Below, piece after piece: positions 32,648 to 41,810 of a stretch of DNA of 64,000 nucleotides. The notes under the pieces are model-generated. The model had not been told where the DNA came from. It made no database searches and was given only the letters and a program-made list of their open reading frames with translations. Position 1 is the stretch's first letter; every line of letters starts with the position of its first letter. Source of the DNA: a virus; IMG/VR virus record IMGVR_UViG_3300025030_000046, positions 1 to 64,000 of that record. The stretch is one strand, 5' to 3'. A program made the translations under genes and the position numbers.

Positions 32648-33655
32648 TTATTCTCTAATTTTATATTTATAGTTATTAAAAAGATTCTGCCATATTTCTA
32701 TACCTTTATCATAAGGAGAGTCTTTTGATTTCAGTAAATTGTCTTTATCATAAACATACTGCACATTTGTAAACAAAGAAAAAGGAGTGATTATTTTATA
32801 TAATTCCTTCTCCGCAACATCTTTATCAAATGCGAATATGATATTGCATTTTAATGACAATAATAATTCAACCTGTTTTTGTGTCATTATTTTTGTCGAA
32901 ATGCTTACCACGTTATCGAATCCAAAACTATCTAAAATCATAACTCCCTTTTCGGCTTCAACCACAATTACTTCATTTTTTAATTTTATATTTTTCATGT
33001 TTTGATTTAACCCAAAAAGAAAATCATTTGTGCCAATAGAGTTATAATATATATATTTTGCAATACCGAGGTCTTGGTAATTTTGGTATAACGTCCTTGC
33101 TTTAATAGCCAATATTTTATGTTCTACATCTTTTATAGGAAACACAATAGCGTTGCTTTTTTCATCATACCTTACCTCATATTTATCTAAAATCTCTTGA
33201 GACATCCCTTCTGTCAACCATTCTTTTATTGGCTTATTAGTATATTGATTCATAATATTCTCTGGTAAATAAATGCGATTTAAATTATCTCTAGGATCTT
33301 TTTTGATGTTGCTTTTGTATAGAAAATCCATAATTTTACTAGGTTCTTTTTCTTCTATATCTATGTCAACCAATTGCAGAACATGTTCTACTGCTTTCGG
33401 GAAAGATAATTTGTGATATTGCATTATAAAATTAATCAAATACCCTTTACTGTCACAGCCCATACACTTATAAACATTTTTTTCTGAATTAAAACTCAAC
33501 GATGGATTAATATCTCCTCCGTGAAAACAACAAGGAGTCCAGTATTCGTTAGATCTCCTGCCCACACCTTGTCTTAATTCTAAATACTGGCTGGCATATT
33601 CTACGATTGATATTGAATTATTAATTTGTGTAATTTGTTCAAAAGCATATTCCAT
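32648..33655 (-). CDS. DnaG-type primase
   Basis: A 335-residue primase. The zinc finger is of CHC2 type (C42/C43, H45, C64, C67). The Toprim domain has E233 in VVEAEKGVM and the DxD pair D277-D279 in FAFDKD. It lacks the long C-terminal helicase-binding part of host DnaG, as is usual in phages. It sits between helicase and nuclease genes in the replication operon. Confidence 0.9.
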   Translation of the reverse strand: MEYAFEQITQINNSISIVEYASQYLELRQGVGRRSNEYWTPCCFHGGDINPSLSFNSEKNVYKCMGCDSKGYLINFIMQYHKLSFPKAVEHVLQLVDIDIEEKEPSKIMDFLYKSNIKKDPRDNLNRIYLPENIMNQYTNKPIKEWLTEGMSQEILDKYEVRYDEKSNAIVFPIKDVEHKILAIKARTLYQNYQDLGIAKYIYYNSIGTNDFLFGLNQNMKNIKLKNEVIVVEAEKGVMILDSFGFDNVVSISTKIMTQKQVELLLSLKCNIIFAFDKDVAEKELYKIITPFSLFTNVQYVYDKDNLLKSKDSPYDKGIEIWQNLFNNYKYKIRE

Positions 33656-33671
33656 AATGCCACCTTTTATA

Positions 33672-35018
33672 TTATAGATTTATTCCTTCTTTTGGCTGTT
33701 CTGGAGCTTGATAAATAGTCATCTTATTACCATCAAATACACAAGAAATACTTTCATCATCATTCATTTGTGCGCCAAGTCTATTTACTTTAATTTTCGC
33801 CTTATAATTGCCAACTTTCTTCCAGTCCATTCCTGCAATTTCGCTATCAGATTTCTTGCTCCAATACACTACTGTACTTACGTATCGTGCAATTTGGTCA
33901 GAATCGCCTATTTCATTTTGTTTATTTAACTGTGCCAATGATAATACTGGTATTTTTAAATCACCAGCGACTTCATTTTTAAGAGTATTGGTTAACGATC
34001 CTAGCTTTAAATAAGTTTCACTAGCGGTTGTAGCACTTGTGCATTTTAGATAATCGTAAACTAAGAAATTCATACCATACTTGTATTTAAGCATTTTTGC
34101 TGTAGTATATATTTTTTCAGAATTCCATGATGGATCGTAAATATGTATTAGTTTTTTAGATTTTATCCATGTAAGAGATTTTCTTAATCTTATTTCTTCT
34201 TCTATGCTATATGAACCGTTTTTTATATCTCTTACATTAACTTGCGCTAAATTTGCCAATGCCCTGACTGTAAATTCTTTGGTTGAGAGTTCGGTATCAA
34301 AATATCCTACAACAGCACCTTGCTCTAGCAGATTAATTGTTTCATTGAGACTGTAAGCCGACTTTCCATTTTTATACCTAGCAGCAACTAATATTAGACT
34401 GGTTGGAGAGTAATCAAAATAATCATTGAATAAAGGTATTTTAGACTTAAAATTATTATTGTTACTATTGCTGTCTGCTTTGATATCTTCCCAAATTCCG
34501 TCAATTATGTCTGCCATAATAGTGATTTCTTCTCTACCTATAATATATTCTTCACTTAGCTTATTTACGGCATCGTATATATCTCCACTTAAAATACTGA
34601 TATTATCTTGGTCTACATCTAAGCAAATATTATCAAACTTTTTTAGCTGTTTATGTAGCTCTCTTTTAAAAGCCAACGCTAAAACTCTATTTACTAGAAT
34701 TTTATATTCTTCTACTGAATTTCTTGAAACACTCTTAGAAAGATTTATATAATTTTCTAAATCTATTCCAAATTTATCGAAAGTACTTTTCATATTTTCA
34801 TTGCTGTTCATTATCGCAGAAAGATTAAAACTATCTATTGTTTCAATTCCCTGCTTAACTAGTTGGTTGATTCCCCAATATAGACTTGCTGATTCTTTAT
34901 TGTAAAAATGTGTATATTTTAATTGGTCACTATGCAAACAGAATGTTGGATTATAAATCAAAGTTGCGATTATTCCTGCCTCTGCTTGAGTGTCTGATAC
35001 AACTGGATTTTTTGACAA
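33672..35018 (-). CDS. DnaB-like replicative helicase
   Basis: A 448-residue RecA-fold helicase with a DnaB-type N-terminal helical domain (about 1-110). The Walker A site at 212-221 is AARYKNGKSA, a variant of the usual GRPGMGKT, and Walker B is FLVYDYLKC. A Q-rich motif LSLAQLNKQ and a C-terminal VNRLG match DnaB motifs 3 and 4. The start is TTG at 35018, behind a perfect AGGAGGTG. It would unwind DNA with the adjacent primase. Confidence 0.9.
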   Translation of the reverse strand: MSKNPVVSDTQAEAGIIATLIYNPTFCLHSDQLKYTHFYNKESASLYWGINQLVKQGIETIDSFNLSAIMNSNENMKSTFDKFGIDLENYINLSKSVSRNSVEEYKILVNRVLALAFKRELHKQLKKFDNICLDVDQDNISILSGDIYDAVNKLSEEYIIGREEITIMADIIDGIWEDIKADSNSNNNNFKSKIPLFNDYFDYSPTSLILVAARYKNGKSAYSLNETINLLEQGAVVGYFDTELSTKEFTVRALANLAQVNVRDIKNGSYSIEEEIRLRKSLTWIKSKKLIHIYDPSWNSEKIYTTAKMLKYKYGMNFLVYDYLKCTSATTASETYLKLGSLTNTLKNEVAGDLKIPVLSLAQLNKQNEIGDSDQIARYVSTVVYWSKKSDSEIAGMDWKKVGNYKAKIKVNRLGAQMNDDESISCVFDGNKMTIYQAPEQPKEGINL

Positions 35019-35045
35019 AATAACACCTCCTATTTATAATGAGAA

Positions 35046-35070
35046 GGGGTAGTTACCTACCCCTTTTTTA
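35046..35070. terminator. hairpin between ssb and helicase
   Basis: GGGGTAG (35046-35052) pairs with CTACCCC (35057-35063). On the plus strand seven T follow; on the minus (coding) strand the tail is only TTCTC. It may attenuate leftward transcription into the helicase or stop antisense transcription. Confidence 0.6.
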
Positions 35071-35073
35071 AAA

Positions 35074-35454
35074 TTAAAGTTCAAACGGTTGCTCATCTTG
35101 GTTTGAGCTAGGGCTTGGTTTGTCATTAACTTGATTTGACTTACCATCTGCAAATCCAACTTGATCTGCTATAACTTCTGTTGCAAAGTGTTTTTTCTTT
35201 TCTGTATCTTCCCAACTGCGTGTTTGTAAACTTCCACATACAGACACACGCAAACCTTTTGTAAAATACTTGCTTGAGAATTCTGCGGTTTTCCCCCAAG
35301 ATACAATAGGAATAAAATCTACTTCTGGCTGCCCATCTTTTTTAAATTTTCTATCAACGGCTAGTGTGAAATTACAAACACATGTATTATTTCCACTGGT
35401 GTATCTTGCTTCTGGTTCTTTTGTCAATCTTCCTACTAGGCATATGTTGTTCAT
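35074..35454 (-). CDS. ssb: single-stranded DNA-binding protein
   Basis: A 126-residue SSB with an OB fold (NNICLVGRLTKEPEARYT, DFIPIVSWGKTAEF) and a short disordered linker ending in the acidic tip DEQPFEL, which docks partner proteins. ATG at 35454 follows GGAGG. It lies between the ERF annealing protein and the helicase. Confidence 0.95.
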   Translation of the reverse strand: MNNICLVGRLTKEPEARYTSGNNTCVCNFTLAVDRKFKKDGQPEVDFIPIVSWGKTAEFSSKYFTKGLRVSVCGSLQTRSWEDTEKKKHFATEVIADQVGFADGKSNQVNDKPSPSSNQDEQPFEL

Positions 35455-35477
35455 TATTAATCCTCCATTAAAATATT

Positions 35478-36131
35478 TTATATTTTGTTTATGTCTTGCA
35501 AACATTTTGTTGCTTGTTCTACGGTTTCAATTTTGCTAGGGTTTCCACTAACATGATAACTTGCTAAGACATTTTTTATCTTTGTTTTGGTTTCTTCGTC
35601 TTTATCTGCCTTTGTTTTTGCAAGAACCATAATATCTGATACTAATGATTTTAATTTTTCATCTACGGGTTCGCTAGGCTTATTGCTGGGTTTGTTGTTC
35701 GGTTTATTATTTTCTTTCTTTTGTGTTTTTGCTGATTTATCAGAATCAAAATCATCATCATTATCCGCTATGTTAAATGCATTCATCAAACTATATCTCT
35801 TTGCATAAGTAAGCGTTGCTCCACTATTCTGTGCTTTATTTGCTCCCTTAACTTCTGCTTTTTCAATATCGAATTGATAATCAACCTTGTCTTCAGAATT
35901 AGCATCGGCTAGAGTTAATATTGCAGTATAATAACCTTCTTTTGTTTCGTGAGTTTTTAAATTGAAGATTGATATCAATTCATGTTCTTCTAATAGTGGA
36001 TTTAAAGTTTTTAAGATATCGTCAGGCTTAAAATAATCATAATTGCTAAATGTGTTTTTCCCATCTTTTCCAACTCTAAAAGCATTACAAATTTTTACTA
36101 TCCTTTTTTTAACGCTTAATATTTCGCTCAT
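35478..36131 (-). CDS. ERF-family recombination protein
   Basis: A 217-residue single-strand annealing protein of the ERF family. The core motif is GANKAQNSGATLTYAKRY, then SLMNAFNIADNDDDFD (about residues 95-130). An asparagine-, proline- and lysine-rich linker separates a C-terminal helical domain. It would anneal strands during phage recombination with SSB, the nuclease and RusA. Confidence 0.88.
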   Translation of the reverse strand: MSEILSVKKRIVKICNAFRVGKDGKNTFSNYDYFKPDDILKTLNPLLEEHELISIFNLKTHETKEGYYTAILTLADANSEDKVDYQFDIEKAEVKGANKAQNSGATLTYAKRYSLMNAFNIADNDDDFDSDKSAKTQKKENNKPNNKPSNKPSEPVDEKLKSLVSDIMVLAKTKADKDEETKTKIKNVLASYHVSGNPSKIETVEQATKCLQDINKI

Positions 36132-36151
36132 GTTTCCTCCTGTTTTATATT

Positions 36152-36748
36152 TTATTTTATTATTTTTTCAAGTAAATAACTTGATTCAATATCGGCAGTA
36201 TGTAAGGTAATAATTGCTGGATATTTCTCGCTGGATTTATTATAGGCTTGCTTCATTTCATATTCCTCTGGTATCCCCATATGAAACAATATTGCCATTA
36301 CCTCAAGCTCTGATAGTCGCAAAAACTTTTGAAGAAGAATTACTGATTTGCTGCCATGCCCTAAAGGCAATTGGTCTTCAATTTCCCACACTTCTTTTTC
36401 AATCCAGTTATCAACTTCTTTGCCATATCCATTAATTTTTTTACCATCCTTTACGTTCTTTAATCCTTTCTTATAAAAATTACACTTACACAGATCATGC
36501 AGCAATGAACAAATAATTATTGTATCTTGAGATAATCCTAAATTAAAATATCTATTTTTTTCTTCAAAAAGCTCTTTTACTTTCCAAGAATGTTCAGCCA
36601 ATCCACCCTCGTAATTACAATGGTACTTGGTACTCGCTGGAGCTGTGAAATAATCTGTCTTACTCTCAAGGTAATCAATTAGCTTATCAATTCCTTCTCT
36701 TTGAACAGAATTTAAAGCATTGAGTATTTTTTCTTTATATTCGCTCAT
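36152..36748 (-). CDS. HD-domain phosphohydrolase
   Basis: A 198-residue HD-superfamily protein. Metal ligands are H in GLAEHSWKV, HD in LLHDLCK, and a later H in LPLGHGSKS and LFHMGIP. Phage HD proteins of this type are often predicted nucleotide hydrolases. It opens the recombination operon upstream of ERF. Confidence 0.82.
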   Translation of the reverse strand: MSEYKEKILNALNSVQREGIDKLIDYLESKTDYFTAPASTKYHCNYEGGLAEHSWKVKELFEEKNRYFNLGLSQDTIIICSLLHDLCKCNFYKKGLKNVKDGKKINGYGKEVDNWIEKEVWEIEDQLPLGHGSKSVILLQKFLRLSELEVMAILFHMGIPEEYEMKQAYNKSSEKYPAIITLHTADIESSYLLEKIIK

Positions 36749-36778
36749 CTTTACTCCTTTCTTTTATTTTTATATTTA

Positions 36779-36796
36779 AACCCTTTCGGGATTAAT
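36779..36796 (-). promoter_or_regulatory. small GAAA-loop hairpin
   Basis: CCC (36781-36783) and GGG (36788-36790) flank a tetraloop that reads GAAA on the minus strand. It resembles the short intergenic hairpins found elsewhere. The stretch to 36876 holds no gene. Confidence 0.4.
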
Positions 36797-36876
36797 AAAG
36801 TAAATCTATGTAAATTTAAAACTTAAAGCAATCTATATTAACCCACCATCCGCCACCATAAATCTCCCCCGTTACT

Positions 36877-37344
36877 CTAATCCCAAACTTTAAAAAGTTC
36901 CTCAGTAATATCAATATTAACTATCTCGTAACCTTCAATTTTATTTTTCCTAGTTTGCATAGTGTCTCGCAATGGAAGTGCGGAATAAATGCATTTGTGC
37001 AAACTATAAATTGTGCTTAATAGCCTTTTGAACGCCTTCCACCCATACTTATAATCACTATATTCTTTTTGTAATCTTAATCCTGATATTTCTTGTCCCA
37101 ATTCTAATGCTTCAGTCTCTAATTTCACGCATAAATTAGAATAATATTCTGGATTATGGTCAAACATTTCTAACAAATTAGTATATTCTCTAACAAGTTC
37201 TGATAAAACTTTCATTTGTTCATCTAAATACTTATATTTATGATGCATTTTTCTATCGTCTAAACTCTTTAAGGCTCCTAAAATTTCATCTTTTATATAT
37301 CTGATTATTTCATATCGAAATAATACATGTTGTTTATTTGCCAT
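36877..37344 (-). CDS. hypothetical helical protein
   Basis: A 155-residue protein, almost all helical, with many tyrosines (HHKYKYLDEQMKVLSELVREY). It overlaps the upstream gene by 40 bases, yet GAAGGATG lies 7 bases before its ATG. Function unknown. Confidence 0.62.
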   Translation of the reverse strand: MANKQHVLFRYEIIRYIKDEILGALKSLDDRKMHHKYKYLDEQMKVLSELVREYTNLLEMFDHNPEYYSNLCVKLETEALELGQEISGLRLQKEYSDYKYGWKAFKRLLSTIYSLHKCIYSALPLRDTMQTRKNKIEGYEIVNIDITEELFKVWD

Positions 37345-37568
37345 ATTCCATCCTTCTCTACTTCAATTTCTTCTGGCAATAACTCCTCTTTAACTTCTTC
37401 AATTTTATCTACTATGTATTTAGCGTTTTCGTGTTTGCCATCTTTATTAAACCTAGTTACCCCCATAAATATTCTAACTGCTGATTGTTCATTCAACGCT
37501 TCAACAAAAGTTGTTCTTGTCATTGCATTATACCGAGTGTTTTCTGTGTAAGTGATGTTAAATTTCAT
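37305..37568 (-). CDS. hypothetical protein
   Basis: An 87-residue beta-rich protein (MKFNITYTENTRYNAMTRTT) with the middle IFMGVTRFNKDGKHENAKYIV. Its ATG overlaps the upstream TGA. No known domain. Confidence 0.62.
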   Translation of the reverse strand: MKFNITYTENTRYNAMTRTTFVEALNEQSAVRIFMGVTRFNKDGKHENAKYIVDKIEEVKEELLPEEIEVEKDGIWQINNMYYFDMK

Positions 37569-37720
37569 TTTTTATTTCCTCTCTTTATATCTTCAATATT
37601 TTTCAATTCTTCTTGCGTTAATTTTTCTAATTTATACCCATGCAGTTTAGCCATTATTCCCGTGTACCTATCTTCTCCTAGTATTTCTCGAATTGTGAAT
37701 CCTTCTTTTTGCATTGTCAT
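37565..37720 (-). CDS. small hypothetical protein
   Basis: A 51-residue basic helical frame (MTMQKEGFTIREILGED) with AAAAGGAG before ATG and an ATGA overlap with the next gene. Function unknown. Confidence 0.6.
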   Translation of the reverse strand: MTMQKEGFTIREILGEDRYTGIMAKLHGYKLEKLTQEELKNIEDIKRGNKK

Positions 37721-37794
37721 ATTCTTCTCCTTTTAATTTTATATTTTACTTAATTGCTATGAAATGAAAATTTTATTGAAATATTGATTTCTAC

Positions 37795-37814
37795 ATCCTT
37801 ACTCCTGCAAGGGT
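37795..37814 (-). promoter_or_regulatory. intergenic hairpin, repeat family member
   Basis: ATCCTT (37795-37800) pairs with AAGGGT (37809-37814), one G-T wobble. Same family as the hairpins at 22.4, 39.1, 53.95, 57.2 and 63.57 kb. It lies just downstream of the methyltransferase gene. Confidence 0.55.
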
Positions 37815-37829
37815 TTCATTTTTACAAAT

Positions 37830-38772
37830 TTATTTATTAAGATGTTTTAAAATATGAACAATTACATCAACAGTCCACCCATTACCACATGCTTCATATC
37901 TTTCTTTTTTCTTAATTCCATCAATCAATGTATAATTATCAGGCAATGTTTGAAGCCTTTCAACTTCAATAGGCGTAAACTCACGAATATTATAATTTTC
38001 ATCAATAATACCATTTGGATTAATTCTTCTTAATGTAAAAGCTTTGCCATTACTTCTTACTGCATTTCCAAATTTTTTACTATTTCCTATTTGTGTTGCT
38101 GTATTTTTAAATATACATTTGTTGACTTTTGATTTATCATAATTAGTGTAATCTAATCTAGTCCTCGGCAAGTATGTATGCACAATATTATTTTCAATTA
38201 TGTCATCAATATAAATATGTTTGTCTTTTGGCTGCGTTATATCTGGTATGTTTGTCCAATATAATCTTTCTCTTGATTGAGCTGATACCAATTCACTATT
38301 AATCAATATTGGGCTAACACCTAAAGCATTTGTGATAATTCTCTTCCATTTTTCAGCCATTTTTACATTTTCTAATAAAAAATATTTTGGTTTAACATCT
38401 TTTAAAATTCTTATATATTCCCAAAATAAATATGAATAACCTTCAAATTCAAATCCGTTTTCTTTTAAATCCAAGTATTGGTCTAATGCCGTAATATCTA
38501 TTTTGTCTTTTGTAGACATTCCTCTCATTGACCCTGCAAATGAAAATGACTGACATGGACTACCCCCCAATTATAATATCTATATTTCTATAATCTTTCA
38601 CATTAATATCTCTTACATCACCTATTTCCACCGTATTTGGAAAGTTCTTCTTTGTAATATTAATAGAATAATCACAAATTTCACTTGCATAATATTTTTC
38701 TACTGGAATATCTGCCCTCTGTAAAGCTAATTGCCCACAGCTAATTCCATCAAACAAACTTAATACATTCAT
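37830..38772 (-). pseudogene. C5-cytosine DNA methyltransferase, frameshifted at six G
   Basis: Motif I (LSLFDGISCGQLAL) lies in a 70-residue frame from 38772; the catalytic motif GGSPCQSF, then FLLENV, QSRERLYW and the C-terminal GNGWTVDVI follow in the next frame to 37830. Removing one G from the run at 38563-38568 joins them into about 313 residues with all core motifs. The TTG that opens the second frame is probably not a real start. If intact, the enzyme would methylate cytosine, perhaps to evade host restriction. No cognate restriction gene is seen. Confidence 0.88.
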
Positions 38773-38850
38773 TTTTACCTCACTGTTTTATATTTTACTT
38801 AATTGCTTTAAAACGAGAATTTTACTGTATTTTTTCTTCTCATTTTTATA

Positions 38851-39052
38851 CTAATACGGCATCATAACTCCAAAATTCCCTTTTGCAATTAATTTATCTA
38901 CAATAATTGAATCATTATGCTTTAAGTCTTCTTTTCCAAGAACATTAAAACATTGTGCTAATATATCGCATTGGAAAGAAGTAAATTCTTCTTTGTTTTG
39001 TAATATAGCCCGCATATTTTTTTAAATTACCTTTTCTAATTTCATTACTCAT
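38851..39052 (-). pseudogene. small protein, frameshifted at seven A
   Basis: The start MSNEIRKGNLK with a GAAAGGAG site breaks in a seven-A run (39017-39023). The next frame continues MRAILQNKEEF to VMMPY. Together they give about 66 residues. An independent start at the second ATG is possible but lacks a ribosome site. Confidence 0.6.
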
Positions 39053-39100
39053 TGTTTTTCTCCTTTCTATAAAAATCCGATTTTATTGCAAATTGCATTT

Positions 39101-39129
39101 CTGAACACCTACTTTCACTAGGTTTTCAG
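39101..39129 (-). promoter_or_regulatory. intergenic hairpin, repeat family member
   Basis: ACCTA (39107-39111) pairs with TAGGT (39119-39123), and flanking CTGA pairs with TCAG. It is the clearest two-part member of the family after the 63.57-kb copy. Confidence 0.6.
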
Positions 39130-39136
39130 ATTTGCC

Positions 39137-39170
39137 TATTTTTAAAATTTGCTTATTTTTAAAATTTGCT
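39137..39170. repeat. tandem 17-mer, two copies
   Basis: TATTTTTAAAATTTGCT is repeated exactly at 39137-39153 and 39154-39170, next to the stop codon of the vWA gene. AT-rich; role unknown. Confidence 0.7.
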
Positions 39171-39793
39171 TATTTTATCTCATCTTTCCATGAATTGTCT
39201 ATTTCTCCAACAGATCTGTAACTAGCAACTGATTTACTTAAAGTTGAGTATAATGAATCTGTACCAACACTACTTGCAGTATAATTTGAAGCAAATTGTC
39301 CTTGGATTCCAAAGTTTTGTGCAGTATCAACTGCATCTATATTTGCTCCTAAAAATAAGAACTGCCAATTGTACTGATTAGTTTGAAGCTCAATCATTTC
39401 TTTAACTTTAGCTTGAGTAAATTCTCGGCTTGAATTTTCTTGACCATCAGTAGTAATTACGAATATAACTTTAGATGGTTTGTCATTTTCTTCAGTTTTA
39501 CTTAATCTTTCGCCTACAGTATTGATTGTCTTTCCTATTGCGTCCAATAGTGCAGTCATACCTCTAGCAAAATATTGTTTATTGGTTAACTTTTCTACTG
39601 ATTTAATGTCCACTCCATCATGTAAAACTTCATATTGGTCATCAAATAATACTGTTGTTAGAACCGCTTCTCCATCTTCTTGTTTTTGAGTTTCAACAAA
39701 TGAATTAAATCCACCTATTGTATCATTTGTAAGATTACTCATTGAACCACTTCTGTCTAGAATAAAGACTATTTCTGTTAAATTTTCTTTCAT
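39170..39793 (-). CDS. von Willebrand factor A domain protein
   Basis: A 207-residue protein that is a single vWA domain. The metal-ion-dependent adhesion site is complete: D13, S15, S17 (DRSGSMS), T80 (ARGMTALLDA) and D116 (TTDGQEN). There is no signal peptide, so it is cytoplasmic. Stand-alone vWA proteins scaffold other proteins, often with tellurite-resistance or AAA+ partners, none of which is seen here. Downstream of a conserved 137-residue gene. Confidence 0.88.
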   Translation of the reverse strand: MKENLTEIVFILDRSGSMSNLTNDTIGGFNSFVETQKQEDGEAVLTTVLFDDQYEVLHDGVDIKSVEKLTNKQYFARGMTALLDAIGKTINTVGERLSKTEENDKPSKVIFVITTDGQENSSREFTQAKVKEMIELQTNQYNWQFLFLGANIDAVDTAQNFGIQGQFASNYTASSVGTDSLYSTLSKSVASYRSVGEIDNSWKDEIK

Positions 39794-39839
39794 TTTGTTC
39801 CTCCTAATTTTATATTTTTATTTAAAAGTCTTATTTTAA

Positions 39840-40253
39840 TTAATTTAAGATAGATTCAATCTCATTAAGTTCTAATTCAACCTTTTTGCCATCTGATAAC
39901 AATTTGATAAGCTTATCTTCCATCAATTTTAGCTTACTCTCTTCTGCTTTATGTGAAATAATTGCTATTCTGGCTTTAATGTCTGTGATCCAATCCTCTG
40001 CTTTATACCCGCTAATTATGTAGTCATCTAATACATCTAAATCTTTTGCGGAAATCACATAGGAGTTTAGCTTAACCATAAGTGAAATCAAATCTGGCTT
40101 CGTTAAAACTTGAATACTATATCTGACAGCATCAATCTCAAGAGAACAATTTGTAATTGGCGAAAACCTCGTTGATTTACTCAATTGAGCCTTCTTACTT
40201 TCTATTTGCTTCTTTAAAAGCATAATTCTTTGGTCATTTGTTTCATTATTCAT
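39840..40253 (-). CDS. conserved hypothetical protein
   Basis: A 137-residue helical protein ending in a motif-rich segment (LKLMEDKLIKLLSDGKKVEL). I recognise the general pattern from Firmicute genomes but no function. It lies next to the vWA gene in the same direction and may be its partner. Confidence 0.65.
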   Translation of the reverse strand: MNNETNDQRIMLLKKQIESKKAQLSKSTRFSPITNCSLEIDAVRYSIQVLTKPDLISLMVKLNSYVISAKDLDVLDDYIISGYKAEDWITDIKARIAIISHKAEESKLKLMEDKLIKLLSDGKKVELELNEIESILN

Positions 40254-40255
40254 AA

Positions 40256-41356
40256 TTAATTCTTATCCTTTCTATATAATTTATTATTTTTTAAATATTG
40301 GCACTTCAATGATGGTTTAAAATTATTATAAATTTCTTCTATAGTTCCGCTAAATAAAGGCTCTATGAAAATGTATTTTCTATTGCCTCTCCAATAATCA
40401 CCTTCGTAAGTATAATCATTTTGACTTTTAGGACGAACATAAAAACCATTTTTATTTTTGAGTTCTGTATTATTTAAGCTGCTATATTCTTTTGCTTCTA
40501 ATTTTTCATAATATCCATTAATATTTCCATAAAAAACACGATCCCACCAATATGAAGTTTTTTCTTTAAATTGCAATTCGAAATCTTCTAATGTTCTTAA
40601 TTCATATATGTCTTTATTTACATCATAAGGCGAATAATATGAATTGCATTCTAACTTATCAAATATTTCCGAATAATTACCTATACAATTATCGTCGATA
40701 CAAGAAATTATTTTTCCGCCAATGCTTTTGTATTTTATAAAATTGTCATCTTTGTTTTGCTTGTAAAACCAAAAATGCAATCCTTCATTTTCTCCATAGT
40801 AACCATACGCATCAAATCTCCCGATATAAATAATCTTTTCATTTTGATTTGTTAAGTATGTCGCCCCTATAATTAAATCTTTTGATTTGATTGAGCTTTT
40901 AGAATGAACTAATTTGTTAAATTCAGTAAGCTCTTTATAGTCTGGCGAGTCCGTTGGGATTAAAACTAAATCCTTTCCATCCCACCCATATACAAAATCG
41001 CCTTCTAGCCCCTTACCTTTTGTAGAGGTAGTGTTTTCTAGAATGTATAGAAGGTTGGGGATGGTAATTTCAAACTCAAATCCCCTTGGATCATAAACTC
41101 TACAATATGTTTGTCTGTGATTCCATCCAGTATCATAACCACCTGCCTTTTTATTAAGGACAAATCCAGATGTTGGGACATTTTCTGTAATAACATTCTC
41201 AATTTTCTTTTCTCTCCAGCTATTCCATGATGTTTCTTTTCTCAATACTCCTTTCTGGTCGTAATAAATTATGTAAGCTAACTTTTTTGTATATGTATCA
41301 CTTCTATTTTGAAAGCCTACATTAATTTTTTCTGGAATAAAAATATTACTTTTCAT
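40256..41356 (-). CDS. conserved large phage protein of unknown function
   Basis: A 366-residue protein. The N-terminal 160 residues (IPEKINVGFQNRSDTYTKKL, GWNHRQTYCRVYDPRGFEF, VYGWDGKDLVLIP) are a pattern I recognise in Bacillus and other Firmicute phages. The C-terminal half is aromatic-rich. No catalytic motif is evident. Confidence 0.75.
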   Translation of the reverse strand: MKSNIFIPEKINVGFQNRSDTYTKKLAYIIYYDQKGVLRKETSWNSWREKKIENVITENVPTSGFVLNKKAGGYDTGWNHRQTYCRVYDPRGFEFEITIPNLLYILENTTSTKGKGLEGDFVYGWDGKDLVLIPTDSPDYKELTEFNKLVHSKSSIKSKDLIIGATYLTNQNEKIIYIGRFDAYGYYGENEGLHFWFYKQNKDDNFIKYKSIGGKIISCIDDNCIGNYSEIFDKLECNSYYSPYDVNKDIYELRTLEDFELQFKEKTSYWWDRVFYGNINGYYEKLEAKEYSSLNNTELKNKNGFYVRPKSQNDYTYEGDYWRGNRKYIFIEPLFSGTIEEIYNNFKPSLKCQYLKNNKLYRKDKN

Positions 41357-41400
41357 ATATTCTCCTCTCTTTTATATTTTCAATCAAAAGCACATTTGAA

Positions 41401-41583
41401 TTAAATTTTAAATCTATATTCTTCAATGTTGCTTAACGCTTTAGTTAATAATTTTTCTAAATCATTGTCTCCACAAATGTATAAAAAATCTCCATTTATA
41501 TCATTCAAACACATCTCATAATTGTTGTCTTTAAACTTTCTTATTTTGATATCTTTAAGTTTAATTCCTATTTCTCCTCGCAT
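41401..41583 (-). CDS. hypothetical protein
   Basis: A 60-residue beta-rich protein (MRGEIGIKLKDIKIRKFKD), AGGAGG-type site. No motif. Confidence 0.55.
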   Translation of the reverse strand: MRGEIGIKLKDIKIRKFKDNNYEMCLNDINGDFLYICGDNDLEKLLTKALSNIEEYRFKI

Positions 41584-41609
41584 AATTCCTCCTACTTTTG
41601 TTAAAAGAG

Positions 41610-41798
41610 TTATTTCGTATTAATTTTATTTTTTATATCAAATAAATAACTTGATATATCTTGCAAATTTAAACCTATGTAAACCAATATTCCCAATACA
41701 TTAATTTCAAAATGATTAAATGTATTTACTTTCATTAAATAACTTGTAAGTGCTACTAAAATTATCACATTTGTCAATTGTTTAATTCCATTCGACAT
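41610..41798 (-). CDS. two-helix membrane protein
   Basis: A 62-residue protein with hydrophobic segments at about 9-22 and 31-48 and a charged C-terminus. AAAAGGAG site. Function unknown. Confidence 0.6.
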   Translation of the reverse strand: MSNGIKQLTNVIILVALTSYLMKVNTFNHFEINVLGILVYIGLNLQDISSYLFDIKNKINTK

Positions 41799-41810
41799 AA
41801 GTATCTCCTT

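Noticed and set aside
38560-38570. Second methyltransferase starting at TTG (38570)
   Set aside because: The start lies in the middle of a conserved GGSPCQ motif; it is the frameshifted remainder of one gene.
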